A stretch of DNA of 11,784 nt from Streptosporangiaceae bacterium (GTDB lineage: Bacteria; Actinomycetota; Actinomycetes; Streptosporangiales; Streptosporangiaceae), in NCBI GenBank assembly GCA_030042885.1, contig JASHYW010000292.1, forward strand, positions 1 through 11,784, written 5' to 3'. Position 1 is the first letter of the stretch; the number at the start of each line of letters is the position of its first letter. Shown here piece by piece: positions 6,278 to 11,784 of this stretch. The notes under the pieces were generated by a model, which had not been told where the DNA came from, did not search any database, and saw nothing but the letters and a program-made list of their open reading frames with translations. A program made the position numbers and the translations under genes.

Positions 6278-6760
6278 ATGACGATCTATGAGCACATCCA
6301 GCATCCCTGCACCACCCTGCACCTGACCGGCCGGGCGCCGAGGCCGCCCAAGGTCAACGACGGGCGGGTCGGGCTGAACGGCAAGATCGGCCTGGTGATC
6401 ACCACGCTGGTCGGCACCATGCTGTGCGGCTACATCTTCGCGATCATCGCCCTGATCAGCCTCCCGTCCGCGATCACCAGCCACAACCTGACCATCATCA
6501 TCGCCTGGGTCTCGTCCAACTTCCTGCAGCTGGTGCTGCTGCCGATCATCATCGTGGGCCAGAACCTGCAGGCCAAGGCCTCGGACCAGCGCGCGGTCAT
6601 GACCTATGAGGACGCCGAAGCGGTCCTGCACGAGGCCGTGCAGATCCAGCAGCACCTGGCGGCGCAGGATGCGGTGCTCCAGCAACTGATAGCCGAAGCC
6701 AAGGCCGGCATCGGTGCGCCCGACGGCGCCGATGGTGCCACCGGGGCGGCCGGCCGGTAG
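6278..6760 (+). CDS. Small two-helix membrane protein of unknown function
   Basis: This 160-residue protein has a short polar N-terminus and two long hydrophobic helices at about 37-66 (GLVITTLVGTMLCGYIFAI onward) and 70-97. The second ends with LLPIIIVGQNLQAKASD. After it comes a predicted amphipathic or coiled-coil segment (about 105-145, heptad-like Ala/Leu/Gln with EDAEAVLHEAVQIQQHL). The C-terminal tail is Gly-Ala-Asp-rich (GAPDGADGATGAAG). The pattern recalls DUF1003-type bacterial membrane proteins, but I cannot confirm a family. Codon use is normal for the window and the frame is intact. The start is the ATG at 6278, with a -10-like hexamer directly upstream. The next frame, 14 nt downstream, is a broken channel gene. 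Confidence 0.8.
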   Translation: MTIYEHIQHPCTTLHLTGRAPRPPKVNDGRVGLNGKIGLVITTLVGTMLCGYIFAIIALISLPSAITSHNLTIIIAWVSSNFLQLVLLPIIIVGQNLQAKASDQRAVMTYEDAEAVLHEAVQIQQHLAAQDAVLQQLIAEAKAGIGAPDGADGATGAAGR

Positions 6761-6774
6761 GCTGCGGGCGCGAC

Positions 6775-7026
6775 GTGGACCGGGGCAGGCTCGAGGCGTT
6801 CAGCGATGGCGTCAACTGCTCTTCCTCAACCTGGTCCTGCTCATGTTCGTCGTGCTGATCCCGTCCGCGACCGCGATCGTGGCGCAGTACCTGGAACATT
6901 CCGTCAGCAGCGAGGACACGAGGGTCGCGATGGCCCTGTACAGCACGGTGTTCCTGGGTACTGGTCGCCGTGTACTACATCGCGCAGCGCACGCTAGCCT
7001 CCCCGGCGACCCGCAGGGACCGGTGA
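6775..7026 (+). pseudogene. Degraded TMEM175-family (DUF1211) potassium channel gene
   Basis: Three pieces of a TMEM175-like protein lie in order but in shifting frames. GTG 6775 opens MDRGRLEAFSDGVN, the family's N-terminal signature (RLEAFSDGV). That frame then turns into nonsense, and LLFLNLVLLMFVVLIPSATA continuing to ALYSTVFLG follows in another frame from about 6820 to 6957. From 6961 the first frame resumes with LVAVYYIAQRTLASP and ends at TGA 7026. Intact members are about 200 residues or more with six helices in two repeats; here only about 85 codons remain, so the rest of the first repeat and most of the second are deleted. A continuous frame from 6714 to 7058 exists, but it overlaps the upstream gene and shows homology only in its middle. 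Confidence 0.8.
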
Positions 7027-7058
7027 TGGCGGGGAAGCCGAAGTCCTCTGATGAATAG

Positions 7059-7089
7059 TTGCCATCAAGCAAGTGTCTGGCGCTAGACT
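7059..7089 (+). promoter_or_regulatory. Promoter of the DHA2 transporter, giving a leaderless mRNA
   Basis: TTGCCA (7059-7064; five of six to TTGACA), a 19-nt spacer, and TAGACT (7084-7089) form a recognisable promoter. Eight nt separate the -10 from GTG 7098, so transcription should begin within a base or two of the start codon. The TTG at 7059, which would otherwise extend the frame, is thus part of the -35. Confidence 0.6.
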
Positions 7090-7097
7090 GGGTTAGC

Positions 7098-8981
7098 GTG
7101 CGGCAAAGCGCTGGTTCCAAGGAGGGTTCGGCGGGATCGTCTCCCCCGGCCAGCACCAGCGGGCGCCCCGACCGGTACCGGTGGATCGCGCTGTCGAACA
7201 CCACGCTGAGCATAACGATGGCGACGATCGACGCCTCGATCGTGATCATCGCGATGCCCGCGATCTTCCGCGGTATCCGCCTGAACCCGCTTGCCCCGGG
7301 CAATGTGAGCTACCTGCTGTGGATGATCATCGGGTACTTGCTCGTCCAGTCCGTGCTGGTGGTGACGCTGGGCCGGCTCGGCGACATGTTCGGCCGGGTA
7401 CGCATCTACAACCTGGGCTTCCTCGTCTTCACGCTGGCCTCGATTGCGCTGTCACTCGACCCGCTGACTGGTCCTTCCGGCGCCCTGTGGCTGATCGGCT
7501 TCCGTTTCGTCCAGGCCTTCGGCGGGGCGATGCTGATGGCGAACGCGGCCGCGATCCTGACCGACGCGTTCCCGGCCAACAAGCGCGGCATGGCGCTCGG
7601 CGTCAACCAGATCGCCGGGATCTCCGGGCAGTTCATCGGGCTGCTGCTCGGCGGCCTGCTCGTCACCGTGAGCTGGCGCCTGGTGTTCTGGGTGAACGTG
7701 CCGATCGGGCTGTTCGGCACGATCTGGGCGTACCTGAGCCTGCGCGAGATCGCGACGACCAAGCGCGCGAAGATCGACTGGATCGGGAACATCCTGTTCG
7801 CGCTGGGCCTGGGCATGCTGCTGGTCGCCATCACCTTCGGGATCCGGCCCTACGGCGGCCACCCGACCGGGTGGACCAACCCGTGGATCATCGGCGGGCT
7901 GGCCGGCGGGGTCGTCCTGCTGATCGCGTTCTGCATCGTGGAGACGAAGATCGCCGAGCCCATGTTCCAGATGGGCCTGTTCAAGATCAGGGCGTTCGCG
8001 GCCGGCAACACGGCCGCCCTGCTCGGTTCGATCGCTCGCGGCGGCCTGCAGTTCATGCTGGTCATCTGGCTGGCCGGGATATGGCTTCCGCTGCACGGCT
8101 ATGACTTCTCAGTCACCCCGCTGTGGGCCGGCATCTACATGCTGCCGCTCACCGCGGGCTTCCTGATCGCCGGGCCGATCTCGGGCACACTGTCCGACCG
8201 GTACGGCCCGCGGCCGTTCGCGACCGCCGGGCTGCTCCTGGCCGCGTGCTGCTTCATTGGGCTGATGCTGCTGCCGGTGAACTTCACCTACTGGGTGTTC
8301 GCGCTGCTGATCTTCGGCAACGGGGTCGGTTCCGGCCTGTTCGCCTCCCCCAACACCTCCGCGATCATGAGTTCCGTGCCGGCCAGGCACCGCGGGTCGG
8401 CCTCTGGCATGCGAGCCACCTTCCAGAACTCCGGCATGTCCCTGTCCATCGGCATCTTCTTCTCGCTGATGATCGCCGGCATAGCCTCGGGCCTGCCCCG
8501 CACGCTCACCGGCGGGTTGACCGCCCAGGGCGTGCCGGCCTCGGTGGCCACGCAGGTCAGCCACCTGCCGCCGGTCAGCACCATGTTCGCCGCGCTGCTC
8601 GGCTACAACCCGGTGGGGAACCTGCTCGGGCCGTCTGGCGTGCTGTCGCGGCTCCCGGCGCATAACGCCGCGGTGCTCACCGGCACCGAGTTCTTCCCGC
8701 ACCTGATCGCCGCGGCGTTCCATCACGGCCTGGTCATCGTGTTCAGCACCGCCGCGCTCATGTCGGTCGCCGGCGCGGTGGTCTCGATGCTGCGCGGCAA
8801 GCAGTTCTACTACGACGACCCCGGGGGGCCCGTCCCGGCCGCTCCCGTCGTCACCGTCCAGCCCAGTTCAAACAGGATCCCGAACGGGCATCGAGTGAGC
8901 TCCGCGAACGGCGACTCCGCGCCCGTGGCTGGTGAGCCGCCGGCGCCGCTCCGGCAGGCTCCCGCGCGCCGGGTAGAATAA
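7098..8981 (+). CDS. DHA2-type MFS drug/solute exporter, 14 predicted helices
   Basis: This 627-residue inner-membrane protein belongs to the EmrB/QacA-like DHA2 group, proton-driven antiporters that export hydrophobic compounds. A polar N-terminus (about 1-28) precedes helix 1, which has ITMATIDASIVIIAMPAI, the family motif with a membrane Asp. Loop 2-3 carries the MFS motif A (GRLGDMFGRVRI), and helix 5 the antiporter-type GVNQIAGISGQFIGLLLGG. A second motif-A-like loop is SGTLSDRYGPRP in the C-half. Near the end is a long outer loop (SGLPRTLTGGL to the LLGYNP region), then a last helix and a Pro/Val-rich cytoplasmic tail. The start is GTG 7098, set by the promoter; TTG 7059 is rejected. 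The stop TAA at 8979-8981 overlaps the -10 of the next gene. Substrate is unknown. Confidence 0.88.
   Translation: MRQSAGSKEGSAGSSPPASTSGRPDRYRWIALSNTTLSITMATIDASIVIIAMPAIFRGIRLNPLAPGNVSYLLWMIIGYLLVQSVLVVTLGRLGDMFGRVRIYNLGFLVFTLASIALSLDPLTGPSGALWLIGFRFVQAFGGAMLMANAAAILTDAFPANKRGMALGVNQIAGISGQFIGLLLGGLLVTVSWRLVFWVNVPIGLFGTIWAYLSLREIATTKRAKIDWIGNILFALGLGMLLVAITFGIRPYGGHPTGWTNPWIIGGLAGGVVLLIAFCIVETKIAEPMFQMGLFKIRAFAAGNTAALLGSIARGGLQFMLVIWLAGIWLPLHGYDFSVTPLWAGIYMLPLTAGFLIAGPISGTLSDRYGPRPFATAGLLLAACCFIGLMLLPVNFTYWVFALLIFGNGVGSGLFASPNTSAIMSSVPARHRGSASGMRATFQNSGMSLSIGIFFSLMIAGIASGLPRTLTGGLTAQGVPASVATQVSHLPPVSTMFAALLGYNPVGNLLGPSGVLSRLPAHNAAVLTGTEFFPHLIAAAFHHGLVIVFSTAALMSVAGAVVSMLRGKQFYYDDPGGPVPAAPVVTVQPSSNRIPNGHRVSSANGDSAPVAGEPPAPLRQAPARRVE
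8974..8979 (+). promoter_or_regulatory. -10 element inside the transporter's last codons
   Basis: TAGAAT fits TANNNT, overlaps the final codons and the first base of the MFS stop, and ends 6 nt before the GTG of the fmdB-like gene. That suits a leaderless transcript independent of the upstream gene. No -35 was recognised. Confidence 0.45.
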
Positions 8982-8985
8982 CGCC

Positions 8986-9204
8986 GTGCCGCGCTACGAG
9001 TACCGTTGCCGCGCCTGCGGCGACACGTTCGAGCTGAACCGCCCAATGGCCGAGTCATCGGCACCGTGTACCTGCCCGCAGGGTCATGACGACACGGTGA
9101 AGCTCCTGTCCACGGTCGCGGTAGTCGGCCTGGCCTCCAGCCGTGATCGAGGCGCCGGTCCTGCGGCGGGCGGATGCTGCGGCGGTGCCTGCGGCTGCCA
9201 CTAA
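8986..9204 (+). CDS. FmdB-family zinc-ribbon protein
   Basis: This 72-residue protein starts MPRYEYRCRACGDTFE, typical of the FmdB/CxxC regulatory-type zinc-ribbon family. Metal ligands are C8-C11 (CRAC) and probably C28/C30 with H34 (PCTCPQGH), where many members have CPxC. Next comes VKLLSTVAV, then a short Gly/Ala linker and a Cys-rich end (GGCCGGACGCH), as seen in actinobacterial members. The family was named from formamidase-operon regulators, but its biochemical role is unclear; the presence of a DMFase-like gene in this window may be coincidental. Start is GTG 8986, 4 nt after the transporter stop; it may have its own leaderless promoter. A hairpin follows the stop directly. Confidence 0.88.
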   Translation: MPRYEYRCRACGDTFELNRPMAESSAPCTCPQGHDDTVKLLSTVAVVGLASSRDRGAGPAAGGCCGGACGCH

Positions 9205-9206
9205 TG

Positions 9207-9221
9207 CTCGCGTACCGCGAG
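9207..9221 (+). terminator. Hairpin after the fmdB-like gene
   Basis: CTCGCG-TAC-CGCGAG makes a perfect 6-bp stem starting 2 nt past the TAA. It is followed by TCGTCTGAT rather than a real U-tract. It may stop transcription or protect the mRNA end. The rest of 9222-9341 shows no gene. Confidence 0.45.
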
Positions 9222-9341
9222 TCGTCTGATAGACCTGCGTCATTTGAGGCAGCAGGGCTGGCTCGTGTGGCACAGCATCTGAGCGGCTTGCCGGCTTGGC
9301 TTAATCCCGAGGGTTGAGCACAAGTACGAAAGGCACGTGCA

Positions 9342-9920
9342 ATGGCCGCAGCGATGATCGGCCGACCATCCTGGCCGTACAGGCCGGCTCGCGGGCACGG
9401 TCCCGGTGACCGCGCCCTGCCCGATCGAGCGCAGCCGGATCAGGGGCCCGCCCATGAGGTCATCGGCGAGATGGCGTCGCTGCTGCTTGACACGCGCAGC
9501 GGCCTGCTCCTGGGCGGAAGCGTGCTGAGCGCGATCACGATCGGCATCGGCCTGGAAGCCGCGTTCTCCGGCCGGGTGCTGCACCCCGGGGCGGTCGGCG
9601 CCTTTAACGTGGGCCTGCTCTTGGGCCTGATCTTCTGCTGGCTGACGGCGGTCGTCATGCTGGCCCGGGCCGGCAGGCCGGTGCATCACGCCCTCAGCGA
9701 GCTGCGATGGAGAACAGGAGCTCCCCTTGAACCGCGGCCCAGGTGGGTGACGCTGCCGCCGGCGGAGACCAGCCCGGAAGAATGGGCGTGGTCTCGTGCT
9801 CACCTGCTGCTCGGCGCGGCGCGCCTGACCAGGTGCCGCATCCAGCTCGCTGACACCTGGACCTACATCACCGCCGCGTTCTTCCTGATATGGACCGCCA
9901 TGCTCCTTGCCGGCCTATGA
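9342..9920 (+). CDS. Three-helix membrane protein, unknown function
   Basis: This 192-residue protein has a Pro/Arg/Gly-rich, probably disordered N-terminus (1-45), then hydrophobic helices at about 53-75 (SGLLLGGSVLSAITIGIGL) and 83-110 (NVGLLLGLIFCWLTAVVML). A polar middle follows (111-168, with WRTGAPLEPRPRWVTLPP and EEWAWSRAHLLLGAARL), and a C-terminal helix (172-192, TYITAAFFLIWTAMLL). I do not recognise a family; topology places the middle loop on one side of the membrane. GAAAGG (9328-9333), 8 nt before the ATG, is a fair ribosome site and supports this start. It stands alone between the FmdB-like and Crp-like genes, all pointing the same way. Confidence 0.75.
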   Translation: MAAAMIGRPSWPYRPARGHGPGDRALPDRAQPDQGPAHEVIGEMASLLLDTRSGLLLGGSVLSAITIGIGLEAAFSGRVLHPGAVGAFNVGLLLGLIFCWLTAVVMLARAGRPVHHALSELRWRTGAPLEPRPRWVTLPPAETSPEEWAWSRAHLLLGAARLTRCRIQLADTWTYITAAFFLIWTAMLLAGL

Positions 9921-9938
9921 GGGGGGCCGAGAAGGAGC

Positions 9939-10041
9939 GTGTCACCTCGGGATTTGTCAACGGCCCCGGAAGGGCTCATCGTTAGAACCAATGTCGGCTA
10001 CTACCCGCATGCCGCCATAGAGCGCATTCCGACGGTGACAC
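9939..10041. promoter_or_regulatory. Upstream region of the crp-like gene with an inverted pair GTGTCACC/GGTGACAC
   Basis: GTGTCACC (9939-9946) and its exact reverse complement GGTGACAC (10034-10041) bracket the region before the ATG at 10046. Between them, TTGTCA (9954-9959) could be a -35 with a weak CATCGT (9977-9982) 17 nt on. A short GCCC-CGGAA-GGGC hairpin (9963-9975) may end the upstream gene. Autoregulation through the paired octamer is possible but unproven. Confidence 0.3.
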
Positions 10042-10045
10042 GAAG

Positions 10046-10735
10046 ATGCAGGGGACGGGATCTGGCCAGGGATTCTGGGCTCTGCTGACGCGCGACGAAC
10101 GGGACACCCTGTCAGGCCTCGGCCTGGCCAAGGATTACTCGGCCGGCGCGACGATCTGCCACGAAGGAGAACCGGCCACCCACGTGTTCATCCTGGTGGC
10201 CGGGTTGGTCAAGGTCCTGTCATCGACCAATGATGGCCATGACATCGTGCTCGCGCTGCGCGGCGAAGGGGACATCGTGGGCGAAGTGGCGGGCGAGACC
10301 ACCGGCCGCCGGAACGCCACGATCCAGGCCGTCGACGCCGTCCACGCGCTCATCGTGCCGCGCGGCACGTTCAACTCATTCCTTGACTCTAACCCCGGAG
10401 CCGGCCGCGCCTTCCGGCGCGTGGTCACGCAGAGATGGAACGACGCGGACACGATGCTCCGCAGCCGGGCCGCCACCACCGGCGGGCAGCGGCTGGCCGG
10501 GCTCCTGCTCGATCTCGCGGACCGGTATGGCCGGCCCGTGAACGGCGTGATCCGCCTGGTGATGCCGTTGACGCAGGATGAGCTGGCCAGCATGATCGGC
10601 ACCTCTCGGGCCACCGTCACCCGCGCGCTGCGCAACTGGAGAAGGCGCGGCTTCATCCTCACCGGCCAGCGTCAGGTCACGATCCTTGACGAAGCGGGCC
10701 TGCGCAAGGTCGCGGGCCACCAGCGGCGTGGCTAG
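10046..10735 (+). CDS. Crp/Fnr-family transcription regulator
   Basis: This 229-residue regulator has an N-terminal cyclic-nucleotide-binding beta-roll (about 12-125) and a C-terminal winged HTH (about 150-220). The phosphate cassette reads GEVAGETTGRRNA: Glu80 and an Arg (88 or 89) followed by N-A match the cAMP-contacting Glu and Arg of Crp, although the spacing is one shorter, so cyclic-nucleotide binding is plausible. There is no N-terminal Cys cluster, so it is not an Fnr-type oxygen sensor. The dimer helix is RAFRRVVTQRWNDADTML, and the HTH is LTQDELASMIGTSRATVTRALRNWRRRG (in two helices, 175-202), with recognition residues SRATVTR. The ATG has only a weak preceding ribosome site. Its targets are not shown by sequence. 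Confidence 0.88.
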   Translation: MQGTGSGQGFWALLTRDERDTLSGLGLAKDYSAGATICHEGEPATHVFILVAGLVKVLSSTNDGHDIVLALRGEGDIVGEVAGETTGRRNATIQAVDAVHALIVPRGTFNSFLDSNPGAGRAFRRVVTQRWNDADTMLRSRAATTGGQRLAGLLLDLADRYGRPVNGVIRLVMPLTQDELASMIGTSRATVTRALRNWRRRGFILTGQRQVTILDEAGLRKVAGHQRRG

Positions 10736-10780
10736 GCGCACTCGACAGGCTGCGGAACCGCACCTCGCGAATCGCCATGA

Positions 10781-10900
10781 TCACCGGGTCATGACCGGGG
10801 TTCTCGGCTCGGTCGTGTCGTACATCGCGGCGGTGCGGGCCGCCGTGCCGAGCGCCCAGCGGCTGGTGGTGACCAGGCCGAGGACCACGATGGCGCAGCC
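10781..10900 (-). pseudogene. Relic C-terminal tail of a second MFS transporter
   Basis: Directly past the stop of the MFS gene, in another frame, 39 sense codons read GCAIVVLGLVTTSRWALGTA, then ARTAAMYDTTEPRTPVMTR and TGA. The first part matches the end of the intact transporter (GYAVLLLGLVCTTQWAKATA): G, A, LGLV, T, WA and TA are shared. There is no start codon placed to make a protein, and an in-frame TGA stands 15 nt upstream of the homologous part. It looks like the last coding bases of a paralogous gene whose body was removed. Confidence 0.65.
10784..10799. repeat. Near-perfect palindrome between convergent genes
   Basis: CCG-GGTCATGACC-GGG has a perfect 10-bp core and two more pairs outside one mismatch. 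It lies within the MFS tail relic, 48 bp past the crp-like stop. It could be a terminator stem remnant, but there is no loop or U-tract. Confidence 0.3.
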
Positions 10901-10907
10901 GCGGTTA

Positions 10908-11784
10908 TCAGCTCAGGTGGCCCGCGGTGGCCTTGGCCCACTGGGTCGTGCAGACCAGGCCGAGCAGCAGCACCGCGTAGCCGCAGCAGGCCAGAATCCA
11001 CCAGCCCGCGTGGCTGGCCCTGACGAATCCGGCCTGAATCGAGCCGTGCATGCTGGCCGCCAGCACCGAGCCGACGATGGCCACGCCGAGCGACTGGCCG
11101 AGCTGGCGGCTCGAGGAGTTCATTCCCGAGGCCATGCCGGCCTGGGTCTTGGGCACCCCGGACATGACCCCGTTGGTAATCGGCGAGCTCACCATGCCGG
11201 CCCCGATCCCGAACATGGCGTAGGTGACGATCAGGTAGAGGTGGTCCGTCGAGCCGGTCAGCCGGGACAGGGCCGCGCTGCTCAGGGTGAGTGCCGCGCC
11301 CGCGATGACCATGGGGATCCGCGGGCCGCGCCTGGCGACCATGCGGCCGGCCAGCGGGGCGCACAGGGCCATCACCACCGGCATCGGCAGGATGGTCAGG
11401 CCGGCCTGCAGCGCAGACAGTCCCCGCACGTCCTGCAGGTACAAGGTGGACAAGAACAAGAACCCGGCCATTGCGGCGATGGCGCAGACCGCGGTGAGGT
11501 TGGCCCCCGCAAACGGCACGCTGCGGAAGAACCGGAAATCGACCATCGGCTCCTGGCGGCGAGGCTCGTAGGCGAGCAGCACCGACAGCGCGGCCACCGA
11601 CAGTGCGAAGAAGCCGAGGATCTGCGGCGAGTGCCAGCCGTCGGTGGGGCCATCGATGATCGCGTAGGCCAGGGACCCGAGCATGACGATGATCAGGAAC
11701 TGCCCCACCGGGTCGGCGCGGCGCGACCGCGGGGCCTTCGAGTCCGGCACGAACAGCGCGGTCAGCGCGATCGCGGCCAGGCCC
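10908..11784 (-). CDS. DHA2-type MFS transporter, partial: N-terminus beyond right edge
   Basis: The last 292 residues of an MFS transporter of the EmrB/DHA2 group are present; the frame is open to the right edge, so the N-terminal half is missing. The first visible residues, GLAAIALTALFVPDSK, lead into the middle loop with basic RSRRADPVGQ. Then come helices with GQFLIIVMLGSLAYAIIDGP and VDFRFFRSVPFAGANLTAV, typical of DHA2 helices 7-9. Next are STLYLQDVRGLSALQAGL and a motif-A-like GRMVARRGPRIP, then GAGMVSSPITN and GMASGMNSSSRQLGQSLGVAI, the helix-13 signature of the group. It ends WAKATAGHLS. Substrate is unknown. The gene converges on the crp-like gene with 172 bp between, which contain a relic of another transporter's tail. 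A GTG at 11750 is internal, not the start. Confidence 0.88.
   Translation of the reverse strand, partial: GLAAIALTALFVPDSKAPRSRRADPVGQFLIIVMLGSLAYAIIDGPTDGWHSPQILGFFALSVAALSVLLAYEPRRQEPMVDFRFFRSVPFAGANLTAVCAIAAMAGFLFLSTLYLQDVRGLSALQAGLTILPMPVVMALCAPLAGRMVARRGPRIPMVIAGAALTLSSAALSRLTGSTDHLYLIVTYAMFGIGAGMVSSPITNGVMSGVPKTQAGMASGMNSSSRQLGQSLGVAIVGSVLAASMHGSIQAGFVRASHAGWWILACCGYAVLLLGLVCTTQWAKATAGHLS

Noticed and set aside
7059..7097. TTG at 7059 as the start of the MFS transporter
   Set aside because: The TTG is part of a good -35 hexamer whose -10 lies at 7084-7089, so it would be upstream of the transcript.
10789..11364. Leftward 191-codon frame overlapping the right-hand MFS gene
   Set aside because: It overlaps the transporter in another frame and shows no homology; only the tail relic in a third frame, past the stop, looks meaningful.

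Overview
The window is about 68-70% GC by eye, with strong G/C preference at codon third positions, GTG starts, TANNNT -10 elements and a mycofactocin (mft) locus. This points to a high-GC actinobacterium (Actinomycetota); I cannot place the genus.

Left part (1-4467): a mycofactocin locus around a divergent promoter region. Leftward run mftA (39-aa precursor ending IDGMCGVY, missed by a long-ORF search), an mftB-mftC reading frame fused into one polypeptide, and mftF (glycosyltransferase, running off the left edge). Rightward run mftR (TetR-type repressor) and a short-chain dehydrogenase of the mycofactocin-coupled type. MftB presents MftA to the radical-SAM enzyme MftC, which modifies its C-terminal Val-Tyr. 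MftF later glycosylates the product, and the SDR probably uses the cofactor. mftD and mftE, usual between mftC and mftF, are absent there. A 17-bp inverted repeat over the predicted mftA -10/start region is a good MftR operator candidate. mftF carries an in-frame Gly-rich insertion encoded by repeated G6-G7 tracts.

Middle (4504-9204): a leftward Tat-exported, probable lipoprotein related to the N,N-dimethylformamidase large subunit, convergent with the SDR. Then come rightward genes for a small two-helix membrane protein of unknown function, a decayed TMEM175-type channel pseudogene, a 14-helix DHA2-type MFS exporter and a FmdB-like zinc-ribbon protein. Three of these rightward genes have a -10-like hexamer 6-8 nt before the start codon, suggesting leaderless transcripts.

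Right part (9342-11784): an unknown three-helix membrane protein, a Crp/Fnr-family regulator and, convergent with it, the C-terminal part of a second DHA2-type MFS transporter entering from the right edge. Just past that transporter's stop lies a startless 39-codon stretch resembling the tail of another such transporter, a relic of a lost paralogue.

No tRNA, rRNA, CRISPR array, transposase or integrase was seen.
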